A stretch of DNA of 64,000 bases. Origin: Eutypella sp. D-1 (Eukaryota; Ascomycota; Sordariomycetes; Xylariales; Diatrypaceae). Made by a program: the position numbers and the translations under genes. The notes under the pieces were generated by a model. The model saw only the letters and a program-made list of their open reading frames with translations. It did not search any database and had not been told where the DNA came from. Each line of letters opens with the position of its first letter. Positions within the stretch are counted from its first letter, which is position 1. Location: contig JAJTTP010000001.1 in NCBI GenBank assembly GCA_023313575.1, positions 2,728,001 to 2,792,000 of the forward strand. Direction: 5' to 3'. Below, piece by piece: positions 13,430 to 24,283 of this stretch.

Positions 13430-13795
13430 ATGCAGCTCATCTCATCTTTCCTTTTCGCCCTCGCGGCATCGTCGGTCCACGCCCGCGGGACTCCGCTGCG
13501 CGCCCGTCAGGATGAACCGGCGCACACCTACCAGCCGTGCGGCGGCTTCGTCCCAAACCCACCCAAATGCGACGAGGGCTTCGTGTGCATTCAGGATCCT
13601 CGTGATGACAGCGGGGTGACCGACCAGCCGGGCATCTGCGTCCCGGAAGAGAACTGGCCTAAGTGCGGGGGCATCAGCGGCATTGAATGCCTCCCGGGAT
13701 GGGGCCCGACCGTGTGCTACGACTGGCCCCAGGACGATTGCGACCCCGACAACGGCGGCGCCGATTGCATTGGCATCTGTCTCTACCCTCTCTAA
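13430..13795 (+). CDS. Small secreted cysteine-rich protein
   Basis: The product is 121 aa. Residues 1 to about 18 form a signal peptide (MQLISSFLFALAASSVHA), followed by a short Arg-rich stretch that could be a pro-region. The mature part holds ten cysteines in two related halves. The first has CGG...C(D)EG..C...C; the second has CGGISGIECLPGWG, a central Cys, then DDCDPDNGGADCIGIC. CGG...GGADC-type halves recur in small secreted fungal proteins. The even number of Cys predicts disulfide-bonded export. The upstream in-frame extension to 13316 is ignored because the signal peptide begins at this Met, which has AAA before it. It stands alone, with a TATA box at 13283. The role is unknown; effector-like or inhibitor-like functions are possible but not shown. 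Confidence 0.85.
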   Translation: MQLISSFLFALAASSVHARGTPLRARQDEPAHTYQPCGGFVPNPPKCDEGFVCIQDPRDDSGVTDQPGICVPEENWPKCGGISGIECLPGWGPTVCYDWPQDDCDPDNGGADCIGICLYPL

Positions 13796-15950
13796 TTGAG
13801 TCGCGGCAAAAGCTCGCGTGAGTGCCGGGCCCTCCCGTGCTCCGTGATCCAGTTTGGCTTAAGAAAAGACTTCGCAGTATGTGGAACGTTGATACTATGG
13901 AGCGGGGGGTATGAGGTCATCAGAATCTGGGTAACGGACTTTCAATTCTTCATTTCTAGAGTTATGGGCCACACCTCTCTCGAGTCGGGATCTCAGTCTA
14001 GAGCTTTCACCATGGTTGTATCTTGTTCCCAATGATCTTGTAGTCCAACACGATCCTGTGTCGATAATGTGTTCCACTGTACCAATCACTACAGGTGTAT
14101 ATATAGTCCATGAGTTATGTCGTTACGTTACGTACCAAGCTAAACAAGTTGCTATAAAACTGCTCAAGTATTAGCAAGCAGACTACGTATGCTAAATTCC
14201 TTGCTTATTTATGAACTAGAATATTCAACTAAGTGGTAGCATTTCAGCAAGCCAGCTTGTCAATAATAATAGTAGACGTGTTATTTCGAACCACTTCATA
14301 GGCCTACCTGGCGTTTCCTCCATGTGGTTGTAATGACTTGTTTGGAAGAACACTTAATGTACACATATAAGGTGGCCTCAGAATTTGAGACAATGAAGAA
14401 AGGGGTTGAACAATCGCTTAATTGTATAATCTTTGCCATATGCATATAAAAGGTTTGTCATACAGGAGAGCAGACAAAGCCCTTGTTTTCTTTTAATTGG
14501 ACTCAAGGTACCACTAATTTTGAGAACATAATATATCACCTAGTGGAACTTGATCAACGAGATGGTTCAATATTTAGATATATCGACTTTGTTATGTTTG
14601 CGGGTGTGTCTATCTTCTTTGGGCTATAAAGTCAATCTGCTTGATAGGTTAACGCAAGTGGTACAGTTGTCACTCTAAAGTGATTGGTATACCATAGAAG
14701 CTATTGATAAAATAAAGGCATACCTTTTCTTCCTTTGCGATACCAAGACCTACAGACAGGATAAATGTACTTAGGTAGGTGAATGTATCCTCAAGTGAAA
14801 AGTGTGTACCTAGCCTTAGCTACAAAGTACATGTGGGGAAAACCACGAGAGCTTCAAATCAGACCTGGGGTCTATCTGGCAATATGTTGTGAAATTGTGT
14901 AATGCCTATACAAGTTGAATAAGGTTCCTTGCTCCTGGCCCTGAGGAGTCGGGTCTGCATATGAAAAATTGCTTGAAGGCATCTGTCTACTGTTGACTAT
15001 AGGCTCCTGCCACTTCGCCTTGGACACAATCTTATTTCGTGTCCATTCACATCTGGAACGCGATGTCCGCTCTTGCCTTATGTTGCTGGAGCTCTCTTCA
15101 TCTAATATTTCTACCAATAAGCTTTTGGTACGAGTTGGTTCCTTGCCGCCATATCAGTACAGTTAGGCAAGAACGACACCAAAGCCAGACCAACAGCATT
15201 CAATGCAGTTTGCGTCATTAACCGGGCATGGATGTGAATACAACCCCGCTTGTCGTCTTTACCTACCGCTGTATTCATGTACCGGGGCTAACCTCTGTCG
15301 TTTTTACTATTTAAACCAGACTTGCCTTCGAATTAAAATCTTTTCGATCCCATCTTCTCCATGCACTCGGTCATCCAGCCGTGCTCCTCGAGACGTCCAC
15401 CGTCCACCACCTCAATATCCAACCTAACCAAGGTAATTAAGGCCTGACTGACACTGGTAAAGCATCTATATCAGGTTGAATCATCTTCTACACTTACATG
15501 ATAGGACTTTGCTGTTAGGTCTATACAGACAGGCAGTGATACCTACAGTAGCCAACTACCCATTCCTCTACCTTCTGCCTAGCATATCTCCTTCACTGCA
15601 CCCGATATTTTCTTTATCTACACTACCAGTCACATAGAAAACTTCATCTAGTCCCAAGAAGTCTTTATCTATGACCCTTTCTAATGTTGCTTCAGTTTCA
15701 GTTGCAGGTGTTGACATCCCATATTGACACAGGCTATCAATCAGCCTACCACCGCGCCTAGCGATAGCAATCAGTAAGTAGGCTTCCTATTGTAGATTCC
15801 TCACAATTTTCCCACACTTTACCTACATCAAAAATATACTAAGCCGGGATTATAGAGCTTTCTTCAAGACTTTTCGATTGTGCTTGTGTCTCTTCACAAA
15901 TACACAATACTTCGATCCTAACCACTATCAAAGACTTGGCCATTTCAACA
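13796..15950. other. Intergenic, AT-richer, no gene seen
   Basis: The first part is presumably the 3' untranslated region of the secreted protein gene. The remainder is AT-rich with short frames lacking motifs. The final 100-150 nt are probably promoter and leader of the gene at 16018. Confidence 0.4.
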
Positions 15951-15960
15951 ACTAGTCAAG

Positions 15961-16017
15961 GTAGGCAAACCTATATCCTTGATACTCATGCTTGGTACTA
16001 ACTAGGGCGACCGACAG
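15961..16017 (+). other. Intron in the 5' leader, ending at the start codon
   Basis: A 57-nt intron is predicted: donor GTAGGC, branch site ACTAAC at 15998-16003, acceptor CAG at 16015-16017. The ATG of the downstream gene follows the acceptor immediately. The exon before it has no obvious coding character. Confidence 0.6.
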
Positions 16018-16746
16018 ATGTCAAGTCACGCAATCAGAACTTTTCATCCTATGGCGACTGTCAGTGGAGAAGTCCATGCTCAAAAGGATGACACTGCCAG
16101 ACGCAGAAATTACAGAGGTGACATGTCTGTCCGAGACAACAAGGATGCGAACATCCCCGCAGACGAGAACTGCAAGGTCTATATCAACAGACTGCCATAC
16201 AATCTCACGTACGAGCAGCTTCTTACTGCTATTCGGAACTGCGGCAAAGTCAAGACTACCCATATCAATAACGGAAATGCTCGAGCCCAAGAGCCGGTTG
16301 CAGGAGAGGCTCGTCCGCACTTGACTTCCGACGCGAGTGTGACTTTCTTTGATCGCAGATCCGCAGAAGCTCTGGTGAGCCAGAACGGAAGATTCCGTGC
16401 TGGTGATGCCACAGCCATCATGCCCCAGGTTCGCTGGAACCGCCAGAAGGTTGCCGCAGAGAACGACACTGGCAAGAGTCGGGTTCTCCGTTTCACAGGC
16501 CCTTCGACTTTCGTCAACGAGGAGAGCCTCCACGCTTACTTCAGGTCCAAGGTCACGTACAATGTGGAGAAGGTCGAGACTATATTCTCAGGAACGGGAA
16601 TTACCCAGATGGACTGGTACTTCTCAGGTTGGTGGCCCCAGGCGGTCGCGTGCAAGCGCGCGCTGGAGACCGAGTACCCAGACATTCAGGGTAATGATGA
16701 GGGTGTCAGCATCGAAGTTCGAGATGACCCATGTGCTGGACCTTGA
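16018..16746 (+). CDS. RRM-like RNA-binding protein, single exon
   Basis: The product is 242 aa. Residues about 52-125 resemble one RNA recognition motif: an RNP2-like strand VYINRL (54-59), helix YNLTYEQLLTAI, and a later strand and helix VTFFDRRSAEALV (108-120) in the RNP1 region. RNP1 itself is poorly conserved, so RNA binding is likely but not certain. Residues about 150-235 have a second beta-alpha pattern (SRVLRFTGPSTFVNEESLHA) that may be a degenerate second RRM. The N-terminus is basic and disordered. The start is supported by the leader intron that ends exactly at this ATG. I do not recognise a named orthologue; it could be a lineage-specific RRM protein. Confidence 0.75.
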   Translation: MSSHAIRTFHPMATVSGEVHAQKDDTARRRNYRGDMSVRDNKDANIPADENCKVYINRLPYNLTYEQLLTAIRNCGKVKTTHINNGNARAQEPVAGEARPHLTSDASVTFFDRRSAEALVSQNGRFRAGDATAIMPQVRWNRQKVAAENDTGKSRVLRFTGPSTFVNEESLHAYFRSKVTYNVEKVETIFSGTGITQMDWYFSGWWPQAVACKRALETEYPDIQGNDEGVSIEVRDDPCAGP

Positions 16747-18037
16747 ATCAGGTGGGCGACACATTGAGGGAGGAACACAGGGAGGCGAGACGCCTTAAGG
16801 GCTCATAACACATGCCATACAGGCCGGGATATGCCCCACGAGATGATTTACGACTCATGACTCACAACTTTGCTTTGACTTTTGCAGGATTCACAAGATA
16901 GTTCCATTGATCTTCATATAAGGCCAAGCCCCCTACATGGAACCTAATACACAATACCAAACATTGGGCACGAGTGTGTCTGCTGTCAAGTGACTAGGAT
17001 GCCAGCTGAAGATTAGTTGACCCAACTCTGATCCTACTGTAACTAGGCTGCTTTGTTTTCGTATTTTGAAGAGAGCCAATATTTGACAGCTAACCTTAAC
17101 AGATATAGCGAGAGCATACAGGACATCAACCCAGGAGCCTTTCAGATCGACAATGTCCTCTACCTATATAATACGACCTTTGGCGCCTAGACTCACCTCA
17201 CCAGCAGAGCAGAGTAAACTACTGAGTATCGACACTTGTCCTACCTGTACCAACTACATTACTAACTTCTATGGTACGTATCACACCCTGCACCCCAACG
17301 TCCGCAGTCAAAAATTTTCTAGTTTAGTATTAATTCTGCTCGTGAATCAATGTCTCGGGAGCTATGTGAGTAAGAACCCCGGAGATCTTTGTCTGTTTTT
17401 CCCAATCAAGGAATTAACGTATCGAGAAGGCGACAGAGTATTGAAGCAATCTAGATTTGCGCGCTCAATTTTGTCGGATGCATACCAAGATCGGCCGAAC
17501 TTGTTTCTCCTGCTGCTTTTAAATTAGAACCTTCCAGGGTGTGCTAGTACATATAGGAGGGGTATTGACTATCACGAAATATTTATCTCACCCTCCTATA
17601 TCCGGGATAGGCATAGAGAAAGTAACTTGTGTAAGGTATTCTAACCTAGGTAGTGGATTCTAATCCTCTGAATTGGGAATACCATTCAATGTAAAATAAG
17701 TCGTCCCCCGTGTTTTTGCTAGTTGCCGTGTTGTTCCTAACGTTATCACTGTTGCAGGGTCACTAAAGTTGCTGCCATATTACAGCTATTATTTCTCCTG
17801 CGATCGCTATCATTTTTGCTTTGTTTACAGTGCAAGAAGTACTGGTGTTTATTTGATTTATGTTCCGTATCTCGGTACCTGACCTGTAAACAATATACAT
17901 ACATGTATAAACAAAAACACCTAGAAAAAATATCAGTGGAAGCAGTGGTGGGGATAGTAGTGGTAAAAGGGTATATACCGGAGTATCAACTATCATAGCT
18001 GCTGGGAAGAATAGGATACAGCCTCAATTAGGTGGCT
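16747..18037. other. Intergenic, one weak small frame
   Basis: It contains a 124-codon frame at 17153-17527 with no recognised motif and a hydrophobic Leu-rich end. I do not call it as a gene. The rest is AT-rich and without signal. Confidence 0.4.
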
Positions 18038-18226
18038 CTAAGAGAAGCTGCCAAACTTAGAGAGTGAGATCAGGAAGTCATCATCCTCATCCATCAGACC
18101 TGACTTCCTCTTATGTGGGTTGCGCAGTTCCCAGATGATGTAGGCGATGTACATTGCCAAGCCGGTGAAAAATAGTCCACAAAGGACCATCTCGTAGGTG
18201 CTGGAAGGCATGCTCGTGGGGCCCAT
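18038..18226 (-). CDS. Small single-pass membrane protein (62 aa)
   Basis: The frame has a good start context (TCACCATGG) and encodes one hydrophobic segment at about residues 13-33 (MVLCGLFFTGLAMYIAYIIW). A basic turn follows (RNPHKRK), then an acidic patch (DEDDD) and a Ser/Phe tail. The basic residues just after the segment predict a cytosolic C-terminus. A splice acceptor (TTTTACAG) lies about 18 nt before the ATG, suggesting a leader intron. I recognise no family. Its compact membrane-plus-charge layout and start context argue for a real gene, but it is short and untested. Confidence 0.5.
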   Translation of the reverse strand: MGPTSMPSSTYEMVLCGLFFTGLAMYIAYIIWELRNPHKRKSGLMDEDDDFLISLSKFGSFS

Positions 18227-18876
18227 GGTGAATGGAAGAGTCTGTAAAAGTGGTTTGCTCTTTAGGTGGTTATTTGTTTTGTTGAGGATTTCTTGGGTGA
18301 AAGCAGTTTTTGATGATGCTTCCCAGTGTCGCTAATAAAGCCTTTTGTAATATTCAAAAAGTTCGAGGCTCAAGGAATCCAATGATGATGTTCTTAACTG
18401 GGGCCTTCAAGCAGCATGAACACCTGCGCCTTGTGACACACTATTTTTGTGAATGTAGTGTGGATGAAAGTCACCCAAGAAGGGCGTCATTTGCTCCGTT
18501 TTACTATTACCTTTAATTACCCTTTGTCTTTCTTAAACCAGCTTTTGTGTTACTGAACAATAAGTAGGGACAAAGCTTTCACGAAAGGAATTCAGTTATT
18601 CGGATTCGCTGCAGAGATGACTAAGCCGAAAAGGGGTAAAGTCCTCGCTAGTTGCATGGGCAATCGATAATAGCATCAGCAGTAAGTATCACTTAAGGAG
18701 GAATAATTGCGGAGATGTGGATAGTTGGGTACTTGCATGCATACCGACCGCATGATAGGGATGTAATGTAATGTATTCCATCATAACAAGGATGCCCCCT
18801 CCACGGAATCGACCTATGTTCGAAATCCGGTAATAATCTAAATTTTAGATATCTCTGTCTGTTCACCAAACACAAT
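18227..18876. other. Divergent spacer between 62-aa gene and beta-helix gene
   Basis: About 650 nt serve as upstream region for both flanking genes. No exon encoding a signal peptide for the downstream gene could be found here. Confidence 0.4.
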
Positions 18877-20622
18877 ATGGGCGGGGAGAGAGACGTCTCG
18901 ACGGCGAATACCACCATATTTGGTGAGCATGTCTATGTGTTCGACACCAGCATGCCGCCGGCCGATATCCAGGCCAAGGCCACCTCAATCTTCAGGCAAA
19001 TGGAGGCGAACCAGTTCGGGCCAGAACGCTACGCTCTTTTGTTTAAGCCTGGCACGTACCACGTGCTTTTCGACGTGGGCTTCTACACGCAGGTGGCGGG
19101 CTTGGGGAGGAAGAGCCCAGACGACGTGCTAATCGAGGGCGGTGTCAACGTGCCGGCGTACTGGATGCCCAATCGCAACGCCACCTGCAACTTCTGGCGG
19201 ACGTACGAGAACTTCGCTGTCAACGCGTCCGCGGAGACGAACCAAACTACCACCATAGCCGTGTCGCAGGCCGCGCCCCTGCGCCGCATGCACGTCAAGA
19301 GCCCCGGTGGACTCTGGCTCTTCCAGGTGGACCCGGAAACGGGCGCCGGCGGGTGGGCGTCAGGCGGCTACATGGCCGATTCCGTCGTCGACTACCAGGT
19401 GCTGCCGGGATCGCAGCAGCAGTGGCTGTCACGCAACAACCAGTATGGCAGCTGGGCGAATGCCGTGTGGAACATGGTGTTCTTGGGCGATTCTTCCCCG
19501 CCGCCGGGCCACGACGAGTTTCCGGCCACGGCCTACACCACGTTAGACTACACACCCATCTGTCGCGAGAAGCCTTTTCTTTGCGTCGACGATCAGGGTC
19601 GGTACGAGGTTTTCAAGCCCGCCCTCCAGATGGACAGCCGGGGGCCCAGCTGGGCAGACGGTGCCACAACGCCTGGCGTGTCTATCCCGATCCACAAGTT
19701 CCACATCGCGCGTCCTGCATCGGCGACTGCGGCTAGCGTCAACGCGGCCCTCACCTCGGGAATGCACGTCCTCTTCACACCCGGCATATATAGGCTAGAC
19801 GAGGCGCTGCGTGTAAGTAGAGCCGACACTATCGTCCTCGGCCTAGGCCAGCCGTCGCTCATACCCGTCACGGGTCAGCCAGCTATCTGCGTCGGCGACG
19901 TGGACGGAGTGACGGTCGCGGGCCTGATTATCGAGGCGGGCGAGGTCAGCTCAAGGTCGCTGGTGGAGGTCGGCCCCCCGGGCTGCACGGGGAACCACGT
20001 GGCCAACCCGACGTTCCTGTACGATCTGACAGTGCGCACGGGGGGCGCGGTTCGGGGCACGAACGAAGCGGGGATCGTGATTAACAGCGATGACGTGATC
20101 GGGGACCAGCTGTGGCTATGGCGCGCGGACCATGGCGAGGGCGCCGCCTGGGACACCAACCGCACCCGCCAGGGCATCGTGGTCAATGGCGACCGCGTGA
20201 CCATTTATGGCCTCTTCAATGAGCACCACCAGGCCCACCAGACGCTGTGGAATGCCGAGCACGGCCGCGTCTACTTCTACCAGTCCGAGCTCCCCTACGA
20301 CCCGCCGGACCAGTCCTCGTGGATGGACGGCGGCGGCAGAAACGGCTACGCCTCGTATAAGGTCGCCAGCCACGTGAGGAACCACGAGGCCTGGGGCCTG
20401 GGCGTCTACTCGTACTTCCGGGACTCGCCGACGAAGCTGGAGAACGCCTTCGAGGTCCCCGAAGGCGGAGGTGTTAAGCTGCATCACCTGACCACCGTCT
20501 GGCTCAACGGCGTCGCCGGCAGCGAGATCAGTCATGTGGTAAACGGCGTCGGTGGGCGCGTCTACGCGAACAAACCGGAGACTGCGATGCGCCAGACTCT
20601 GAAGGAGTTCCCTACGCGTTGA
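18877..20622 (+). CDS. Predicted right-handed beta-helix (pectin-lyase-fold) protein
   Basis: The product is 581 aa in one exon. It belongs to a family shared by fungi and actinobacteria that databases often label adenylyl cyclase or coagulation factor 5/8-type protein, names with little functional support. Marks include FGEHVYVFD near the N-terminus, FKPGTY (56-61), GFYTQVAGLG (68-77) and repeated short beta-strand turns such as VTVAGLIIEAG and VVNGDRVTIYGLFNEHHQ, expected of a parallel beta-helix. Homologues are normally secreted and carry an N-terminal signal. Here the first Met leads straight into the fold, and the in-frame sequence upstream lacks another ATG before a stop near 18770. The gene is clearly more GC-rich than its flanks. 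It probably acts on a polysaccharide, but no catalytic residue can be assigned. Either a 5' exon is missed or the protein is truncated. Confidence 0.75.
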   Translation: MGGERDVSTANTTIFGEHVYVFDTSMPPADIQAKATSIFRQMEANQFGPERYALLFKPGTYHVLFDVGFYTQVAGLGRKSPDDVLIEGGVNVPAYWMPNRNATCNFWRTYENFAVNASAETNQTTTIAVSQAAPLRRMHVKSPGGLWLFQVDPETGAGGWASGGYMADSVVDYQVLPGSQQQWLSRNNQYGSWANAVWNMVFLGDSSPPPGHDEFPATAYTTLDYTPICREKPFLCVDDQGRYEVFKPALQMDSRGPSWADGATTPGVSIPIHKFHIARPASATAASVNAALTSGMHVLFTPGIYRLDEALRVSRADTIVLGLGQPSLIPVTGQPAICVGDVDGVTVAGLIIEAGEVSSRSLVEVGPPGCTGNHVANPTFLYDLTVRTGGAVRGTNEAGIVINSDDVIGDQLWLWRADHGEGAAWDTNRTRQGIVVNGDRVTIYGLFNEHHQAHQTLWNAEHGRVYFYQSELPYDPPDQSSWMDGGGRNGYASYKVASHVRNHEAWGLGVYSYFRDSPTKLENAFEVPEGGGVKLHHLTTVWLNGVAGSEISHVVNGVGGRVYANKPETAMRQTLKEFPTR

Positions 20623-21251
20623 GGTTGTGTGAATTACTGAATTAGCTGGTTACAAATGGTCAATAAACAAGTATGGTCGCTCGTGGTGTAAGGACCGTAG
20701 GGTAGCGGAGTAGTTAAGACGTCTCCAGGAGGTTTCTGGCTTTACATGCATGGGATGTAGGTTCTTCTCAGATAGAACTTGAGAAAATTTGAACAAGCAG
20801 CCCAGAGAAAAGCGCCTAAAAGGTGCGAGATACGATTTACAAATACACTGATTTTTAATACACTGATTTTCATGAGCGCGGAGACGAGTTATAGTCACGA
20901 TAGAATGATTCAACCTTCAGATGATATCGCTAGATTAAGTAGCGGCTAGAATGTTAGGGTACTGGATGGGGCTATTCAAACGAATCAATATTTGCTATGA
21001 GATGTAAGACTGTGCGAGGCGGATGATAGTTAGTCTCTTCTTCCATTTGATCTACGGATGTTGCTGTTGTGTGCATGGTTGTATCTTAGAAGAGCTAAGC
21101 AACATTTTATGAATGCCTGCTCGTACCTATCGGCCATCACTATTCCAAAAAAGTAGTTGTCCTAGACTAGATGTATGCCCAGAATGTCTAAGTTTGCTTA
21201 TAGCTGTAAGCCCCTCGGTAAACCCGTGTCTACCTCAGACCTTCCCAGCCA
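20623..21251. other. Intergenic between convergent genes
   Basis: Tail-to-tail spacer of the beta-helix gene (plus) and the FMP32-type gene (minus). It holds their 3' ends. A degenerate tRNA-like box near 20700 was examined and not accepted. Confidence 0.45.
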
Positions 21252-22156
21252 TCACATGAGCAGTCTCCAGGCACCAAGCATGAGGGCGGCGAAGCCAGTG
21301 CAGACACCCATGAGCCACTGGAGGGTCTGGAACTTGACCTGCTCGAGCTTCTCGCGGAGGGCGGCGAGCTCCTGCTCGATCTTGGTCTCGGTCTCCTTGA
21401 TTTTGAGCTCCTGGCTGACGGTCTCTTCGCGGATACGACCCTTCTCGAGATTCAGGTCAAGGCGGACGGAGGCCTGGGTGCGCCCGATCTCGTCGCGTAG
21501 CCGGCTGTTGAGCTTCGTGATGTCGTTGGTTAGCCGCTCGTGCGCTGCCCGCGTCGTGTTGGACTCCGTGCTGTCCGCGGAAAGCAGCTCCGACCGCAGC
21601 TTCGCGAAGTCGACCTTCTGCGTGTACGTGGCCTTGGCGGCGTCCTCTCGCAGAACCATCGTCCGCGTCAGGTTCTGGATGCTGTGGTGTCGGGCCATTT
21701 GCGGTGCGGTTAGCGACGGGGGCTGGATCCGGGGGGGGGGGGATAATAATCGGAGAAGGCTTCTCGGGCTCACCTCTCCTCGATGACGTCGTTCAGCGTC
21801 CTCATCATGGCGACGGACTGCTCCTCGGTGAAGCCCTCGCTCCGGAGACGCTGGACGAACTTTAGGGTGTCGAAGTGGTGGTCCCTAGGGCGGGGCGCAG
21901 TGGCGTGAAAGGCTCTCCGCAAGCCTGGGTTGGCGAGGATCCGGGACTGTGCCGCGGGTCTCCTCGGCGGCGCATATGGTGTCGCCCACCAGGCTTGCCA
22001 GGAGGCAGAGGAAGGTTGTTGTTGTAGAGCCCCGTAAGAAAGGGTGGCGGCCTTGATGAGCTGTGAAGATGTCGTCGCGTGTCCTCCCCAGCTAAGCCGA
22101 GGTAGGAGGAATCGAGGGAGCGACTGTACGGCGGTATTTGTACCAGCAGCCGCCAT
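21252..22156 (-). CDS. Mitochondrial coiled-coil protein of the FMP32/CCDC90 (DUF1640) family
   Basis: Two exons, 22156-21774 and 21681-21252, separated by a 92-nt intron (donor GTGAGC, branch CTAAC), give 270 aa. The junction restores the family motif VIEESIQNLTRTMV across the splice. Residues 1-80 are rich in Ala, Arg and Ser without acidic residues, as in mitochondrial presequences. The middle has FDTLKFVQRLRSEGFTEEQS, then a long coiled coil (about 150-245). The protein ends in a membrane segment (WLMGVCTGFAALMLGAWRLL). Relatives in animals are MCUR1 and CCDC90B; yeast FMP32 is tied to mitochondrial inner-membrane functions including cytochrome oxidase and proline metabolism. The ATG inside the intron (at 21700) is not the start. 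The intron carries a run of G residues that makes sequencing errors possible but does not affect the coding part. Confidence 0.9.
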
Positions 22157-24283
22157 AATGGAGATATCAAGAATATGGATACTTGGCTATTTTGAGAGAA
22201 CAAGAAATGCCGCTAATAAAAAATCCAGATGGTAAATGAATTTCTATGAATTTCTTGTGCAAAATAATGTGTACCCGTACTTGTTACTTCTAGAGTTGTT
22301 ACTGTTTATGGCCAAAAGATGAGACAATATCGATCTGTTCAAGTCTCTCCATGCTGGGCATTAATGACGATACCCGCGATATCGCACCGCACCGGCATGT
22401 ATCGGGTCCACTAATCCACTTTGAGCCGAGCTCTCCAGATGATGTCGTGTTGATCTACGATGCGGGTGCCAAGGATCCATGGATGTTAAGAGATGAGCAG
22501 GTACTTAGGTACACGCAGTAGGGAATATACAGTATATTCTAGATATAGTACTGTATGGAGATAGAGATAGTGGGGACAGAGCACTGGGAGGAAACAATTG
22601 ATAAAAAAAAATTTCCTATCGCGACGCTTTTCCTTCCTTTTTTCTTCTCTTTTCTTTCTATATGAACAACGCAAAATATCAACATTCTCGAGACGCGGAA
22701 TCGTATTTTTCCTTTGGTGCGAGGTAATCCTCTTCTGGGCGATGGCCCACGACCACTGAAAAGTTCTCGGACAGAATGGAGAACAAAACTCCCAACGAAC
22801 AATCTTGGGTGCGGTGCTCCTCTCTCCCCTCGTGGGGAGCAGTGAGGAGGATCGCAATGATTGAACGTACATCATCACTCTATCATTACAGCTCTTTTCA
22901 CTCTCGCTTGCTTGCTGGCAATCAATTGTAATAGCGAATTGCTTATTTAATCACCGTGTATCGCTTCCATGCGTACCGACAGCGTCCGCGATCAGAAACA
23001 TCAGTCGTGAAAAGCCTTCTGCGTGAATGCCATGGATGGAGCCTTGATATTTCCTACAGATTATACGGTGTACTTGCCCTGCCAACTGCCAAAAAAGACA
23101 GTCGATACGTCCTAGGTAGGGTTTTTCAGAACTGATATCTGGACTGTCGAGTAGACCTCGAGATGCTTCAGTAATAAATAGACAACAGTCAGTTCAGATC
23201 CGTCTCAGACTCTTGACGATGATTGCCTAATTTAGTTAAACCATCTTAATTGTAAGTACGTACCTAGGTACCTAGGTACTTCGTAGAGGTAGTGTGTACC
23301 TAGGTAGTAGCTGTAGTAGGGTGGTCTGTGCATTTTATCTTACGTCTGCATTACCCTGGCACCTTCTCTGATCCTAGTTAGGCAGTAGTCAAGCATCAGT
23401 GTGGAAGCAGCAGTCCTATTATAAGCTTGTCAAGCCAGTTTCCCCTTGCCAAGCCAAAAGTCCAAACAGCCAATAATCTGGAAGGAGCTCTCTACGAACA
23501 AGTAAACCTGAACTGCCCCCAGGTGGAAACTACGACTCCTGCACTTGAAGCCTTGCAATCCCAAAAATGGATCTAAGTGTTTCTTGGTTTCCTTAAGTGT
23601 TTTCCTCAAAGTGTGTGTTTCCTCTCTGAATATATCCTGAACATAACCCTATCTCATTCATCATCGCGTTTTCCCGCTTTCCCGCTTTCCCTAAAAATAA
23701 CAAACCTCCTCGATTGCCTCTTCCTCCTTCCTATCTTCTTCTTGTCCACCACCTCCCCGGGCAGAAGGATTTTGTAACACTTTTTACCAAACCGCCATTT
23801 TCAAGAGCTGCAGCGCGCGCTCTTGCCTCAGTTCCATCAAAATTGGGGGGTTTCTTCCAAAAAAAAGAAAGCGCCTCACATTTGCCCTTCTTCACGATCT
23901 TTCCCCGTTTCGTTGACGAAGGTGGTACACTACGTAATTCTATTCTAGACCAGTCTTTTTTTCTCCTTCTCTCAACATCAACCGAAATAATACACATCGC
24001 ATCCACATCGCATCCACATCACATCGATCACTGACGAATCCCTCTATCTCTTGGACACCTTACACCTTAACGCCCAATTTCATCCCCAAACCTACCTAGG
24101 TACTTAGTCTACGACTCTACTATACACCCTTTTGGAGACGATTTTACGACTCAAGATACCGAAGGTACCGACGATCCATCCGACTTGAGAGCCGCGCCAC
24201 CGTGCGATCCATCCCTTATTACCAAGGGATAGACAACAACCTCCCTCAGCTTCCTTGAACCATCTCTATGTGAGCTTGCGGCA
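22157..24283. other. Divergent upstream region of FMP32-type and clathrin genes
   Basis: No gene is recognised in 2.1 kb. It contains TACCTAGGTA at 23261, 23269 (overlapping), 23297 and 24093, and a pyrimidine-rich stretch at 23640-24060 that is likely clathrin promoter and leader. Confidence 0.45.
23261..23306. repeat. TACCTAGGTA palindrome cluster
   Basis: Three exact copies, two of them overlapping (23261-23270, 23269-23278) and one at 23297-23306. It is part of a window-wide family of this palindrome. Confidence 0.9.

Noticed and set aside
20685..20775. tRNA-like A box (TAGCGGAGTAG) with a B-box-like GGTTCTTCTC
   Set aside because: The B box lacks the conserved purine-A, and no consistent cloverleaf could be drawn. 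At most it is a decayed tRNA or SINE fragment.
22486..22878. 130-codon minus-strand frame with a Lys/Arg/Glu run
   Set aside because: The charged run comes from a pyrimidine-rich tract, and nothing else suggests a protein.
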